This document shows positions 17,369-26,440 of a DNA stretch of 55,513 bases, in pieces. The translations under genes and the position numbers were made by a program. Under the pieces are notes generated by a model that saw only the letters and a program-made list of their open reading frames with translations, ran no database searches and had not been told where the DNA came from. Position 1 is the stretch's first letter, and every line of letters begins with the position of its first letter. Origin of the DNA: Sphingomonadales bacterium (GTDB taxonomy: Bacteria; Pseudomonadota; Alphaproteobacteria; Sphingomonadales; Sphingomonadaceae); NCBI GenBank assembly GCA_028870315.1, contig JAGWPW010000039.1, positions 1-55,513 on the forward strand, written 5' to 3'.

Positions 17369-18103
17369 TCAATCGTAAACGCAGGCGTCAAGGTCGCCGC
17401 GGCGCACCACCCCGCTGCGCGCGGCGATGGCGTTGCCGTGGCGGCGCACGAAACCATGCGGCGCGATCACCGGGCGCTTGACCGGGCTGGGCAGGGCGGC
17501 CGCGATCCGCGCCGCCTCGACCGGCGTCAGCTGCGCGGCGCCATGGCCGAAATAATGCTCGGCCGCAGCCTCGACGCCATAAATCCCCGGGCCGGTCTGG
17601 GCGAGGTTGAGATAGACCTCCATGATCCGCCGCTTGCCCCACAGATGTTCGATGAGCACGGTGAACCAGGCCTCCAGCCCCTTGCGCAGATAGCGATCCC
17701 AGCCGCTGCCCTGCCACAGGAAGGCGTTCTTGGCGGTCTGCTGGCTGATCGTCGAGCCGCCGCGCAACCGCTTGCCCGCCTCGTCATGCGCGAGCGCGCG
17801 TTCGATCGCGCGGCTGTCGAAGCCGTGATGCTCGCAAAAGCGCGAATCCTCGCCGGCGATCACCGCATCGACCATGCTGCGGTCGATGCGCGCGAGCGGT
17901 GTCCATTGGCTGGTGAAACCATGCGGATCGGCGATCATCGTCCAGGTGACCGGCGGCGGGACGAGGCTGTAGATCGCCGCCATCGCCACCGACAGCAGAA
18001 GGAAGCCGAGGATCGCCACCGCCAGCCGCCACAGCATGCCAAAGATTATGCCGTGGCCGGAAGGCGGTCGGGGAATGAAGCGCATGGCTGCGCGAATAGC
18101 CAA
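17369..18103 (-). CDS. mtgA: Monofunctional biosynthetic peptidoglycan transglycosylase
   Basis: Polymerises lipid II into glycan strands. One N-terminal membrane anchor (~residues 20-45) is followed by a GT51 domain with the motifs EDSRFCEHHGFD, RGGSTISQQTAKNAFLW and RRIMEVYLNLAQTGPGIYG. No transpeptidase domain follows, as expected for MtgA. The listed start is a TTG preceded by AGGGGTGGCGGA; ATGs at 18085 and 18037 are alternatives. It follows the diguanylate cyclase gene by 27 bases. Confidence 0.94.
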   Translation of the reverse strand: MAIRAAMRFIPRPPSGHGIIFGMLWRLAVAILGFLLLSVAMAAIYSLVPPPVTWTMIADPHGFTSQWTPLARIDRSMVDAVIAGEDSRFCEHHGFDSRAIERALAHDEAGKRLRGGSTISQQTAKNAFLWQGSGWDRYLRKGLEAWFTVLIEHLWGKRRIMEVYLNLAQTGPGIYGVEAAAEHYFGHGAAQLTPVEAARIAAALPSPVKRPVIAPHGFVRRHGNAIAARSGVVRRGDLDACVYD

Positions 18104-18130
18104 TCCGCCACCCCTGTGGCAATCGCCGGG

Positions 18131-19426
18131 TCACCCGCCGCCTGCGGCCCGGCGCCTTGGCACCGCCAGCCGCAAGGCTGGGGCATTGCGGCTTTCCGCG
18201 GCGTTGACCCGGTTCTTGCCGTCACGCTTCGCCCGAAAGAGCGCGGCATCGGCCATCGGCACCAGTTCGCCCAGCGTCGTTGCCGTCTCGGGAATGGCCG
18301 CAACCCCGAAGCTGGCGCTGATCTCGGCGCCATGCGTCTCGGAAAGCTGCTCGATGCGCAGGCGCAGCGCCTCGGCGCGACCGACCGCATCGGCCAGCGG
18401 GCAATCGGGAAGGATCACCAGCAGTTCCTCGCCGCCATAGCGGCAGACGATGTCCGAGGGGCGCAGCCCGCCGACCAGCTGCGCCGCAACGTCGCGCAGC
18501 ACCGCATCGCCCTTGGCATGGCCGTGGCTGTCGTTGAGCCGCTTGAAATTGTCGAGATCGATCATCACCACCGCGGTCGGCGAGGCGTTGCGTTCGGCAA
18601 GGCTGACATAGCGTTCGAGCGCATCCTCCATGTAGCGGCGGTTGTAGAGCCCGGTCAGCGGATCGCGCAGCGACTGGGTGCGCAGCTTCTCGCGCAGCGA
18701 AATGTTCGACAGCGCCAGCGACATCGAATCGGCGAGCGCCTGCGCCAACCGCCGCGAATCGAGCATCACCCGAAACGAATCGCCCGCCTCGGTGACGAAC
18801 AGCAGCAGGCCATAGACCTTGCCGCGTGCCATCATCGGCACCTCGAGCGTGCCAAGGCTGCTCGCGTGATGCGCGCAGCACAGCGTGCCGGTCACGGGAT
18901 CGTTGACATGGCGCTTGCCGCGCTTGAGCGCCCAGCAATTGGCGGGTGCCAGCGTCGCGGCCGGCTCGTAACCGTCCGGAAGCCGCCAGCCGCCGGTGTA
19001 ATCGAGCCGGTCGCGCGAATTGTTGAAGATATAAAGCGCGCCGCCGAGCCCGGGCAGCAGGCGCAGCGAGGTGGCGGTGAGCACCGCCATCGCGTCCTCA
19101 TAGCCATCGGCGCTCTGCAGCATCTCGGTCATCATGAACAATTCGTCGGTCTGGGTCAGCGCGCGCCGGGCATCGTCGATCAGCCCGCCCTGCGCCGAAA
19201 GCTCGCGCCGGCCGACCGCGGCGCTGGCCAGCTGGAGCAGCAGCGAGACGCTGGCGCCGGCGAGCGCAATTGCCGCGACGTTGGCGTGCACCAGCCCGGG
19301 CGTGGCGATCTGCACGCCAAGGACCGCGATCACAACCACGAGCGCGCCGATCCCGGCGAGCCATCCCGCCGCGGTTGACACCTTGCTCCCCTGCAATTCT
19401 ATTGCCTCTTTCTGCACTTCGGACAT
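18131..19426 (-). CDS. Diguanylate cyclase (two TM segments, GAF-like region, GGDEF)
   Basis: A 431-residue membrane protein: two adjacent membrane segments near the N-terminus (~20-75), a GAF-like sensor region (~110-250) and a C-terminal GGDEF domain. The active site CRYGGEELLVILP is intact, and RPSD five residues ahead of GGEEL is a proper RxxD product-inhibition site, so it should make cyclic di-GMP under feedback. No EAL domain. I chose the ATG at 19426 over an upstream TTG. Confidence 0.93.
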   Translation of the reverse strand: MSEVQKEAIELQGSKVSTAAGWLAGIGALVVVIAVLGVQIATPGLVHANVAAIALAGASVSLLLQLASAAVGRRELSAQGGLIDDARRALTQTDELFMMTEMLQSADGYEDAMAVLTATSLRLLPGLGGALYIFNNSRDRLDYTGGWRLPDGYEPAATLAPANCWALKRGKRHVNDPVTGTLCCAHHASSLGTLEVPMMARGKVYGLLLFVTEAGDSFRVMLDSRRLAQALADSMSLALSNISLREKLRTQSLRDPLTGLYNRRYMEDALERYVSLAERNASPTAVVMIDLDNFKRLNDSHGHAKGDAVLRDVAAQLVGGLRPSDIVCRYGGEELLVILPDCPLADAVGRAEALRLRIEQLSETHGAEISASFGVAAIPETATTLGELVPMADAALFRAKRDGKNRVNAAESRNAPALRLAVPRRRAAGGG

Positions 19427-19511
19427 CCGGCCGCCGTCCACAGTGGTATCCGGCGCACCCTCGTAAATGCGCAGGGTAAACAAATCGAGAAGGATGGCCG
19501 GGGCGTTCTTG

Positions 19512-20780
19512 CTATACGGCTACCCGTGCGAGGGCGCGGCCGAAATCGCGGCCTTCCCAGAGCATGAGCCAGTTGCGGAACACATGGAGAAAGCCGCGCG
19601 CGACCTCGTCGGTGAACAGCATCGGGTCGCGCGGCCCGGTCGCCTCGCGCCAGCGCGGCAGGCGCCGGCGCACCAGCGCCGGGCCATCGAGCAGCAGCGC
19701 CATGCCCACCGTCATCACCGCGAGGTCGAAATGGAGCGCCAGCCGCGCCGGCGCGATCGGCGCCCCGCCCGCCGCCGCCAGCGCTTGCCCGAAATGCGCG
19801 AGCAGCGCATCGCAGTGCTCGGCCAGCAGCGCCGGCTCCATTCCCGACAGCGAGCCCCAGATCGCGACGCCGAGATTCATCCGTCGCGCCATGCCCCAGT
19901 CCATGAGCCCGCAGGCAAGCTCGCCGCCGGCATCGCGGAAGAACCACGCATTGTCGATGTGGCAGTTCCAATGCGCCAGCGCGGTGAGCGCCGGGTCTGC
20001 GGCAAGAAAGCGGCGGACCGCCGGTTGTGCGGCAAGAAAGGCGCGCGCGTCAGCCTCGAAGCGGGCAAGGAAGCGCGACGTGGTGATCGCGGGCAGCAGC
20101 AGCCGCGGGGCTTCGTGCGCGAAGTCCGCGTAATCGGCAACCGCCTTGTGCAGCGCCGCCCGGTCATGCGCGACCGGCAGGTCGGCGGCCAGCGCCGCGC
20201 GGTCCTCGGGGAACAGGCGCAGCGCATCGGGGGCGAGCCGTCCCGCCTGGTCGGCGGCGGCGAGGCGCGCAAGCGCGGTGAGCAGCGCCCGGTAGTGATC
20301 GAGCGGGTCGGCGAGCAGATGGTCCATGCATTTGTGATGGAGCGGCTCGATGCCGGCCTCGCCGAACGCGATCCTTTCGGTGATGACAAGGCCGGTCCCG
20401 CTTTCGGGGTCGAAATCGGCGAAGAACGGGCGCGGGATCGCGATCGGGAAACCGGGATGCCGCGAAAGCCGGGCGATGTGCACTTCGGCCTCCAGCTCGA
20501 AGCGCCGCCGGTCGCGGAAAGGATCGGTGAAATCGCGCGAGAATTTGACGAACAGCGCGCGCGCCGCCGGCTCACCGGCGACCTGTGCCGAAAGCAGCAG
20601 CTTGTGCCCGGAATTGCCACCCGAAAAGGGCACGGCGGCGATGGCGGCAACCCGCTCGCCTTGCGAAAGCGTGCCATAGGCGCGGGCCGCGCCGGTCAGC
20701 CACTGCGCCCCGGCCGCGACCAGCGCTGCCGCGTCCGCAGGCAGCGCGAGCCCGGTCCCGGCGCCGAACGCCGCGCTCAA
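19512..20780 (-). CDS. APH-like phosphotransferase with altered catalytic loop
   Basis: A 422-residue kinase-fold protein (COG0510/ecdysteroid-kinase-like). The catalytic loop reads LAHWNCHIDNAWFF: His is present, but the usual HGD is HWN, so the catalytic Asp is replaced by Asn. The metal-binding Asp is kept in GLMDWGMARRMNLG. The nucleotide-binding N-lobe is recognisable (FSGGNSGHKLLLS). The TTG start overlaps the stop of the upstream SDR gene by three bases, so the two are coupled. Activity and substrate are open. Confidence 0.82.
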   Translation of the reverse strand: MSAAFGAGTGLALPADAAALVAAGAQWLTGAARAYGTLSQGERVAAIAAVPFSGGNSGHKLLLSAQVAGEPAARALFVKFSRDFTDPFRDRRRFELEAEVHIARLSRHPGFPIAIPRPFFADFDPESGTGLVITERIAFGEAGIEPLHHKCMDHLLADPLDHYRALLTALARLAAADQAGRLAPDALRLFPEDRAALAADLPVAHDRAALHKAVADYADFAHEAPRLLLPAITTSRFLARFEADARAFLAAQPAVRRFLAADPALTALAHWNCHIDNAWFFRDAGGELACGLMDWGMARRMNLGVAIWGSLSGMEPALLAEHCDALLAHFGQALAAAGGAPIAPARLALHFDLAVMTVGMALLLDGPALVRRRLPRWREATGPRDPMLFTDEVARGFLHVFRNWLMLWEGRDFGRALARVAV

Positions 20781-21667
20781 TCGCGCAGCGCCGCGCCGGT
20801 CGGGTTGGCGGCGGGGCGGCCATGCGCCGCCTCCCAGGCGTCGATATCATCGTAGCAGGCCTCGACGACGTCGGCATAGGTTTCGCGGAAGAAGCGGCGC
20901 TGTTCGGCGTGGTCGAAGACGAAGGGGCGGTTGCGGCGGACCGCGTCGAGCACGATCGGCGCGATCGCCTCGGGGCGGTAGAACCGCAGCTCGCTGTGGG
21001 TGGTGTCGGTCGATGCGAACTGCACCCCGGCCACCGGCTCCGGCCCGCCGAAGCGCGCCGGCCGGTAGCGCCCGTTGTTGTCCTTCATCCCCGAGGCGAC
21101 CGCGCCCGGGCAATAGCTGGTGGTGAAGATATTGTGCGGCTTCAGTTCGAGCGCGAGGTTCATCATCAGCCCGATGATCCCCGCCTTCGCCGCCGAATAG
21201 GGCGCATGCACCGGAATCCAGCCGGGCAGCAGCCCCGCCATCGAGGCGGTGGCGCAGATATGGCCGCCGCCCGCGGCGATCATGCCGGGCAGGAAGGCGC
21301 GGGTGGTGCGCATCACCCCCATGAGGTTGACGTCGATCACCCATTCGACATCGGCATCGCTCATGCTGGCCAGATCGGTGAAGCTCGTCGCCCCGGCATT
21401 GGCGAAGACCAGGCTCACCGGCCCGAGCGCCGCGACCGCCGCCGCCTGCATCGCCCTGACCGAGGCCGGATCGCAGACATCGCAGGCCAGCGCGACCGCA
21501 TGGCCCCCCGCCGCGCGGATCGCCGCGGCGACGTCCTCGGCCTTGTCGGGCTGGATATCGGCGATCGCGACCGCGGCGCCCTGCCGCGCGAGTTCGCCCG
21601 CCAGCCCCTTGCCGATGCCGCTGCCGCCGCCGGTGACAACCGCGGCCCTGCCGGTGATCTCGGTCAT
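20777..21667 (-). CDS. SDR-family oxidoreductase
   Basis: A 296-residue short-chain dehydrogenase with TGGGSGIGKGLA, AIADIQPDKAED (acidic, NAD-type), FANAGATSF, CATASMAG and YSAAKAGIIGL. The C-terminus (residues ~190-296) is longer than in minimal SDRs. ATG at 21667 with GAAGGA eight bases upstream. Coupled to the phosphotransferase downstream, this repeats the SDR/phosphotransferase pairing at 8380-11396. The substrate is unknown. Confidence 0.9.
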   Translation of the reverse strand: MTEITGRAAVVTGGGSGIGKGLAGELARQGAAVAIADIQPDKAEDVAAAIRAAGGHAVALACDVCDPASVRAMQAAAVAALGPVSLVFANAGATSFTDLASMSDADVEWVIDVNLMGVMRTTRAFLPGMIAAGGGHICATASMAGLLPGWIPVHAPYSAAKAGIIGLMMNLALELKPHNIFTTSYCPGAVASGMKDNNGRYRPARFGGPEPVAGVQFASTDTTHSELRFYRPEAIAPIVLDAVRRNRPFVFDHAEQRRFFRETYADVVEACYDDIDAWEAAHGRPAANPTGAALRD

Positions 21668-21754
21668 GGATGGTCCTTCGGATCGAAAGGTGGCGGCCCG
21701 CGCCACGACGCGGCTGCCGGCGAATCGGCAACCCGCCCGCGCGATCGCACGCGT

Positions 21755-23278
21755 CTATTTCGCCAGCAAGCCTTCGCGCGCGATCTTCTCCTGCCATACC
21801 GCCGGGGCGAGCTTGTGGACGTTGTGGCCCTGGGAATCGACCGCGACCGTCACCGGCATGTCCGCGACGGTGAATTCGTAGATCGCCTCCATTCCAAGAT
21901 CGGCAAAACCGACGACCTTGGCCGCCTTGATCGCCCGCGCGACGAGATAGGCCGCCCCGCCCACCGCCATCAGATAGGCCGATTTGTGCCCGGCGATCAC
22001 CGCGGTGGCGGCGGGGCCGCGCTCGGCCTTGCCGACGCAGGCGAGCAGCCCGAGACCGAGCATCATCTCCATGAAGCCGTCCATCCGCGTCGCGGTGGTC
22101 GGGCCGGCCGGGCCGACCACCTCGTCGCGCACCGGATCGACCGGGCCGACATAATAGATCACCCGCCCGCGGAAATCGACCGGCAGCGGCTCGCCCTTCG
22201 CCAGCATGTCCCTGATCCGCTTGTGCGCGGCATCGCGGCCGGTGAGCATCCGGCCCGAGAGCAGCAGCCGGTCGCCCTGCTTCCAGCCTTGCACCTCCTC
22301 GGCGGTCAGCGTGTCGAGATCGACCCTGCGCGCCGCGGCATCGGGGGTCCAATGGACATCCGGCCATTCGTCGAGCCGGGGGGGTTCGAGAAAGGCCGGG
22401 CCCGAGCCGTCGAGCGTGAAATGCGCATGGCGGGTGGCGGCGCAATTGGGGATCATCGCCACCGGCTTGTTGGCGGCGTGGCAGGGGTAATCGAGGATCT
22501 TGACGTCGAGCACGGTCGAAAGCCCGCCGAGCCCCTGCGCGCCGATGCCGAGCGCGTTCACCTTGTCGAAGATCTCGATGCGCAGCGCCTCGATGTCGTT
22601 TTGCGGCCCGCGCTGCTTGAGCTGGCCCATGTCGATCGGCTCCATCAGGCTCTGCTTGGCGAGCAGCATGGAGTGCTCGGCGGTGCCGCCGATGCCGATG
22701 CCGAGCATCCCCGGCGGGCACCAGCCGGCGCCCATCTGCGGCAGCATTTCGAGCACCCAGTCGACGATCGAATCGGCGGGGTTCATCATCTTGAACTTCG
22801 ACTTCGCTTCGCTGCCGCCACCCTTGGCGGCGACATCGACGCCAACCTTGCGCCCGGGCACCATGGCGAGATGAACCACCGCCGGGGTGTTGTCCTTCGT
22901 GTTGCGGCGGGTGAAGGCGGGATCGGCGAGCACGCTCGCGCGCAGGCGGTTGTCGGCGTTTAGATAGGCCCGGCGCACGCCGTCATCGACCACCTCCTGG
23001 AGCGCGCGCGTCGATTCGAGCCGGCATTCCTGCCCCCATTCGAGGAAGACATTGACGATGCCGGTGTCCTGGCAGATCGGGCGATGGCCCTCGGCGCACA
23101 TCCGGCTGTTGGTGAGGATCTGCGCGATCGCGTCCTTCGCCGCCGGCCCCTGCTCGGCCTTGTAGGCTTCGCCGAGCGCGCGGATGTAATCCATCGGATG
23201 ATAGTAGCTGATGTATTGCAGCGCATCGGCGATGCTTTCGATCAGGTCGTCCTCGCGGATGGTCACCATGCCGGTCAT
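21755..23278 (-). CDS. fumA: Class I (Fe-S) fumarate hydratase
   Basis: Interconverts fumarate and malate in the TCA cycle. The 507-residue protein is a full-length class I enzyme: CQDTGIVNVFLEWGQ near residue 70, GWCPPGMLGIGIGGTAEHS near 195 and IPNCAATRHAHF near 290, together supplying cluster Cys residues. The C-terminal beta-type domain (VGPAGPTTATRMDGFMEMM) is fused in the same chain. ATG with AAAGGAGCG directly upstream. Whether it is the only fumarase in the genome cannot be told. Confidence 0.95.
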   Translation of the reverse strand: MTGMVTIREDDLIESIADALQYISYYHPMDYIRALGEAYKAEQGPAAKDAIAQILTNSRMCAEGHRPICQDTGIVNVFLEWGQECRLESTRALQEVVDDGVRRAYLNADNRLRASVLADPAFTRRNTKDNTPAVVHLAMVPGRKVGVDVAAKGGGSEAKSKFKMMNPADSIVDWVLEMLPQMGAGWCPPGMLGIGIGGTAEHSMLLAKQSLMEPIDMGQLKQRGPQNDIEALRIEIFDKVNALGIGAQGLGGLSTVLDVKILDYPCHAANKPVAMIPNCAATRHAHFTLDGSGPAFLEPPRLDEWPDVHWTPDAAARRVDLDTLTAEEVQGWKQGDRLLLSGRMLTGRDAAHKRIRDMLAKGEPLPVDFRGRVIYYVGPVDPVRDEVVGPAGPTTATRMDGFMEMMLGLGLLACVGKAERGPAATAVIAGHKSAYLMAVGGAAYLVARAIKAAKVVGFADLGMEAIYEFTVADMPVTVAVDSQGHNVHKLAPAVWQEKIAREGLLAK

Positions 23279-23404
23279 CGCTCGCTCCTTTCGCTGCCGA
23301 TGGCGCGCCATAGCGCGAGGCACGGGTCTCGCAAAGCGCCGCCATTGCCTCGCCCATGGGCTTGCCGTAAAGCGCGGGGCGCGGCTCCGAGGGATCCTTT
23401 GAAG

Positions 23405-24007
23405 ATGACGACTGTGACCGCGCCGCGCGCGCCCGACCACGAGGCGGCGCGCCGCGCCATGATTGACGGCCAGCTGCGCACCAGCGGGGTCAACGAAGGC
23501 TGGGTGCTGGCGGCGATGGCATCGCTGCCGCGCGAAGGCTTCGTGCCCGCCGCCTGGCGCGAGGCGGCCTATATCGACCGCGCGATCCCGCTTGGCGAGG
23601 GGCGCTGGCTCGCGCCGCCGCTGGTCCATGCGCGGATGCTGGCCGAGGCGGCGCCCGCCGGCACCGACCGGGCGCTGCTGGTCGGCGATGCGGACGGCTA
23701 TCTCGCCGCGCTGCTGCGGCCGCGGGTGGGCAGGCTTGAGGTTGCCGCGCCGGCCGGGGCCGTCGATCATCCGCCCGCCGGTCCGTTCACGCTCATCGTG
23801 ATCGACGGCGCGGTCGAAAGCCTGCCCGATGCGCTCGCCGATGCGCTGGCCGATACCGGCCGGCTGGTCACCGGGGTCGTCGCGCGCGGGGTGACGCGGC
23901 TGGCGCTGGGGCGCAAGGCGGCGGGCAAGGTGGCGCTGCTGCCGCTCGCGGAAATCGGGATTCCCGTACTCGCCGCCTTTGCCGCGCCGCCGCGCTGGCG
24001 TTTCTGA
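23405..24007 (+). CDS. PCMT-like protein, methyltransferase fold partly lost
   Basis: The N-terminus matches protein-L-isoaspartate O-methyltransferase-like proteins (AARRAMIDGQLRTSGV...VLAAMASLPREGFVP). The S-adenosylmethionine loop, usually EIGTGSGY, reads LLVGDADGYLAALL, and the whole protein is only 200 residues. It probably no longer methylates isoaspartate. The TolC gene starts about 30 bases downstream, an association common in sphingomonads and related groups, so the protein may be linked to outer-membrane export. Confidence 0.82.
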   Translation: MTTVTAPRAPDHEAARRAMIDGQLRTSGVNEGWVLAAMASLPREGFVPAAWREAAYIDRAIPLGEGRWLAPPLVHARMLAEAAPAGTDRALLVGDADGYLAALLRPRVGRLEVAAPAGAVDHPPAGPFTLIVIDGAVESLPDALADALADTGRLVTGVVARGVTRLALGRKAAGKVALLPLAEIGIPVLAAFAAPPRWRF

Positions 24008-24037
24008 CCGCATCCGCACGGCGGGCAGGTGGCGGCG

Positions 24038-25504
24038 ATGATCCCGGCTTCGCGGCGGCGGCGGGCGGCGGTGCTGCTATGCGCCGCAGCGCTTTTTGCC
24101 ACAGAGGCGCGCGCCGACGATCTGCGCGGCGCGCTGCTGACCGCCTATGCCACCAATCCGACGCTCCTGTCGGCGCGCGACAGCCAGCGCGCCACCGATG
24201 AGGGGGTGCCGATCGCCGCAGCCGACGGCAGGCCATCGGCGAGCGTCAGCGCCAGCGAGACCGAATATGTCAAGCAGAGCCTGCTGCTGAGCCCGAGTGC
24301 GGCGCAGCGTTTCGTCAGCGTCAGCGGCACGCTCACCGTGCCGCTCTATTCGGGCGGGGCGGTGCGCAACGCGGTGCGCGCCGCCGATCGCCGCACGCGC
24401 GCCGGGGAAGCGGACCTGCGCGGCAGCGAAAGCGCGCTGTTCAGCCAGGTGGTCGGCGCCTATATGGACGTCATCCTCGATGAATCGGTGCTGCGCCTCA
24501 ACCAGGTCCAGGTCCAGACGCTGCGCGCCAACCTCCAGTCGACCAACGACCGCTTCCAGATCGGCGACGTCACCCGCACCGATGTCGCGCAGTCGCAATC
24601 GCGGCTGGCGCTGGCCGAAGGCGATCTGCGCAACGCCGAGGCCAATCTCGCCGCCGCGCGCGAGCATTACATCCAGATCGTCGGCAAGCCGCCCGCCGCG
24701 CTCGAACCGCCACCGCCGCTGCCGGGCCTGCCCGCCGATGCCGAAGACGCGGTCGCCTATGCGCTCGACCACAATCCCGATATCTTCTCCGCGCGCGAGC
24801 GCAGCACCGCCGCGCGCTACGACACGAAGGCGGCCGGTGCCTCGCGGCTGCCCAAGCTCAGCCTGTTCGCCGACGGGCAGTATGGCGATTATCTCGGCAC
24901 CTTTGCGATCAGCGGGCTTTATTTTCCGATAGGGGTGCTGCCGCAATCGGGAACCACCGGCGATGTCGGGGTGCGCGCCAGCATCCCGCTCTACCAGGGC
25001 GGGCGTCCGTCCGCGCAGATCAGCCAGGCCGAGGCGCGCGAAAGCGCCAGTTTCGAGGACGAGATCGCCTCGGAGCGTTCGGTGATCGCGCAGGTGCGCT
25101 CGGCGTTCAGCGCCTGGCAGGCGGCCAATGCGGTGATCGGCTCGACCACCACCGCGGTCGATGCCGCCCGGCTCAGCCTTGAAGGCGTGCGCGCCGAAAA
25201 CAGCGTCGGCAACCGCACCGTGCTCGACGTGCTCAACGCCGAGCAGGAGCTGGTGAGCGCACAGGAGCAGCTGGCGACCGCGAGGCGCAACGCCTATGTC
25301 GCCGGCTTCACCCTGCTTGCCGCGATGGGCCGCGCCGAGGCCCGCGACCTCGGGCTCGATGGCGGCGCGCTTTACGACCCCGACGTGCATGCCAGATCGG
25401 CGCGCGACACCTTGTGGGACTGGGGCGCCGATCGCTCGCGCCCGGCGCAGGCGACACGCACCGTTGACACGCCGGTGCAGAACGGGGCAATCCTGCCGCC
25501 ATGA
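24038..25504 (+). CDS. tolC: TolC-family outer-membrane efflux protein
   Basis: A secreted outer-membrane channel for type I secretion or multidrug efflux. After a signal peptide (cleavage near EARADD) come two repeats of the family's helical and beta pattern, with TVPLYSGGAVRNAVRAA in the first and SIPLYQGGRPSAQISQAEA in the second, and VGNRTVLDVLNAEQELV near the end. About 488 residues, normal length. No inner-membrane or adaptor partner lies nearby. ATG at 24038 is preferred; a GTG at 24029 is possible. Confidence 0.94.
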   Translation: MIPASRRRRAAVLLCAAALFATEARADDLRGALLTAYATNPTLLSARDSQRATDEGVPIAAADGRPSASVSASETEYVKQSLLLSPSAAQRFVSVSGTLTVPLYSGGAVRNAVRAADRRTRAGEADLRGSESALFSQVVGAYMDVILDESVLRLNQVQVQTLRANLQSTNDRFQIGDVTRTDVAQSQSRLALAEGDLRNAEANLAAAREHYIQIVGKPPAALEPPPPLPGLPADAEDAVAYALDHNPDIFSARERSTAARYDTKAAGASRLPKLSLFADGQYGDYLGTFAISGLYFPIGVLPQSGTTGDVGVRASIPLYQGGRPSAQISQAEARESASFEDEIASERSVIAQVRSAFSAWQAANAVIGSTTTAVDAARLSLEGVRAENSVGNRTVLDVLNAEQELVSAQEQLATARRNAYVAGFTLLAAMGRAEARDLGLDGGALYDPDVHARSARDTLWDWGADRSRPAQATRTVDTPVQNGAILPP

Positions 25505-25542
25505 CAGGGCTGCTGCTTCCGGACAGCCTTCGCGGAGGGACC

Positions 25543-25995
25543 ATGCGTCAGCCGGGCGAACCATCGGTCGAGGACATCCTCGTTTCGATCAAGAAAGTGA
25601 TCGCGCGCGACGCGCCCGCCGATCCGCCGTCCGACGCCGCCGCCGCTGAGGACGAGGTGCTCGATCTCGCGACCTCGGCCCACATGGTCGAGGAGGCCGA
25701 CGTGCCAGACGAAGCGGACGCGCCAGACGAAGCCGACGACGCGGCGATGGACGCGCCACCGCTGCTCGCGCCCGAACGGCGTGAGGGGATGCGCGAATCG
25801 CTCGCGGCACTGGCTATCCTGGCGCAGCCCGGTGCCGCGCCGCGGATCGTGCGCTCGGGCGAAACCTCGCTCGAAGGGCTGGCGCGCGAGCTGCTGCGTC
25901 CGGCGCTCGCCGAATGGCTCGATCAAAACCTGCCGGCGATGGTCGAACGGCTGGTGTCCGCCGAAATCGCCCGCATCGTCGGCAAGAAGCGCTGA
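25543..25995 (+). CDS. popZ: PopZ-like (DUF2497) polar organising protein
   Basis: A 150-residue protein with the PopZ/DUF2497 pattern: a short N-terminal helix (PSVEDILVSIKKVIARD), a Pro/Asp/Glu-rich disordered middle and a C-terminal oligomerisation part (ETSLEGLARELLRPALAEWL...MVERLVSAEIARI). PopZ scaffolds bind ParB and cell-cycle proteins at the poles. ATG at 25543 with GGAGGGACC directly before. In many relatives valS follows tolC-DUF2497; here a thioesterase gene follows instead. Confidence 0.9.
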   Translation: MRQPGEPSVEDILVSIKKVIARDAPADPPSDAAAAEDEVLDLATSAHMVEEADVPDEADAPDEADDAAMDAPPLLAPERREGMRESLAALAILAQPGAAPRIVRSGETSLEGLARELLRPALAEWLDQNLPAMVERLVSAEIARIVGKKR

Positions 25996-26008
25996 CCGCC
26001 GGCGATTG

Positions 26009-26440
26009 ATGGCCAGGCCCGATCCGCGGGCGCTCGATCCGGCGCGCTACCCCTTCCAATGCCCGGTGCCGCCGCGCTTCGGCGATCTCGACGTCAACAT
26101 GCACCTCAACAATGTCGCGCTCGCCGGCATTCTCGAGGATGCGCGGGTGCGCTTCCACCATGCCTCGGGCTATCACGCCGCGATCGCCGGGGTTTCGTCG
26201 ATGGTCGTCAGCCTGGCGATGGAATTCATCGGCCAGGCCTTTTATCCCGCCGCGCTCGACGTGCATGGCGGCATCGCCCGGATCGGCCGGACAAGCTATG
26301 AGGTGCAGCAGCTGATCGCGCAGGACAAGCGGCCGGTGGTGCTGGCGCGATCGGTGATGGTCACCGTCGCCGAGGGCCGCGCGGTGCCGCTCCCCGCCGC
26401 CTTCCTCGCCGGCGCCGATCGCTGGATGCTGCGCGGCTGA
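26009..26440 (+). CDS. Hotdog-fold acyl-CoA thioesterase (4HBT/FadM-like)
   Basis: A 143-residue single hotdog domain with FGDLDVNMHLNNVALAGILEDARVRF in outline (Asp-x-Asp-x-N-x-H-x-N at residues ~27-35), the 4-hydroxybenzoyl-CoA thioesterase signature. It probably hydrolyses an acyl- or aryl-CoA in the cytoplasm. The 13-base gap after popZ suggests co-transcription. Its 3' end overlaps the convergent membrane-protein gene by 80 bases. Confidence 0.88.
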   Translation: MARPDPRALDPARYPFQCPVPPRFGDLDVNMHLNNVALAGILEDARVRFHHASGYHAAIAGVSSMVVSLAMEFIGQAFYPAALDVHGGIARIGRTSYEVQQLIAQDKRPVVLARSVMVTVAEGRAVPLPAAFLAGADRWMLRG

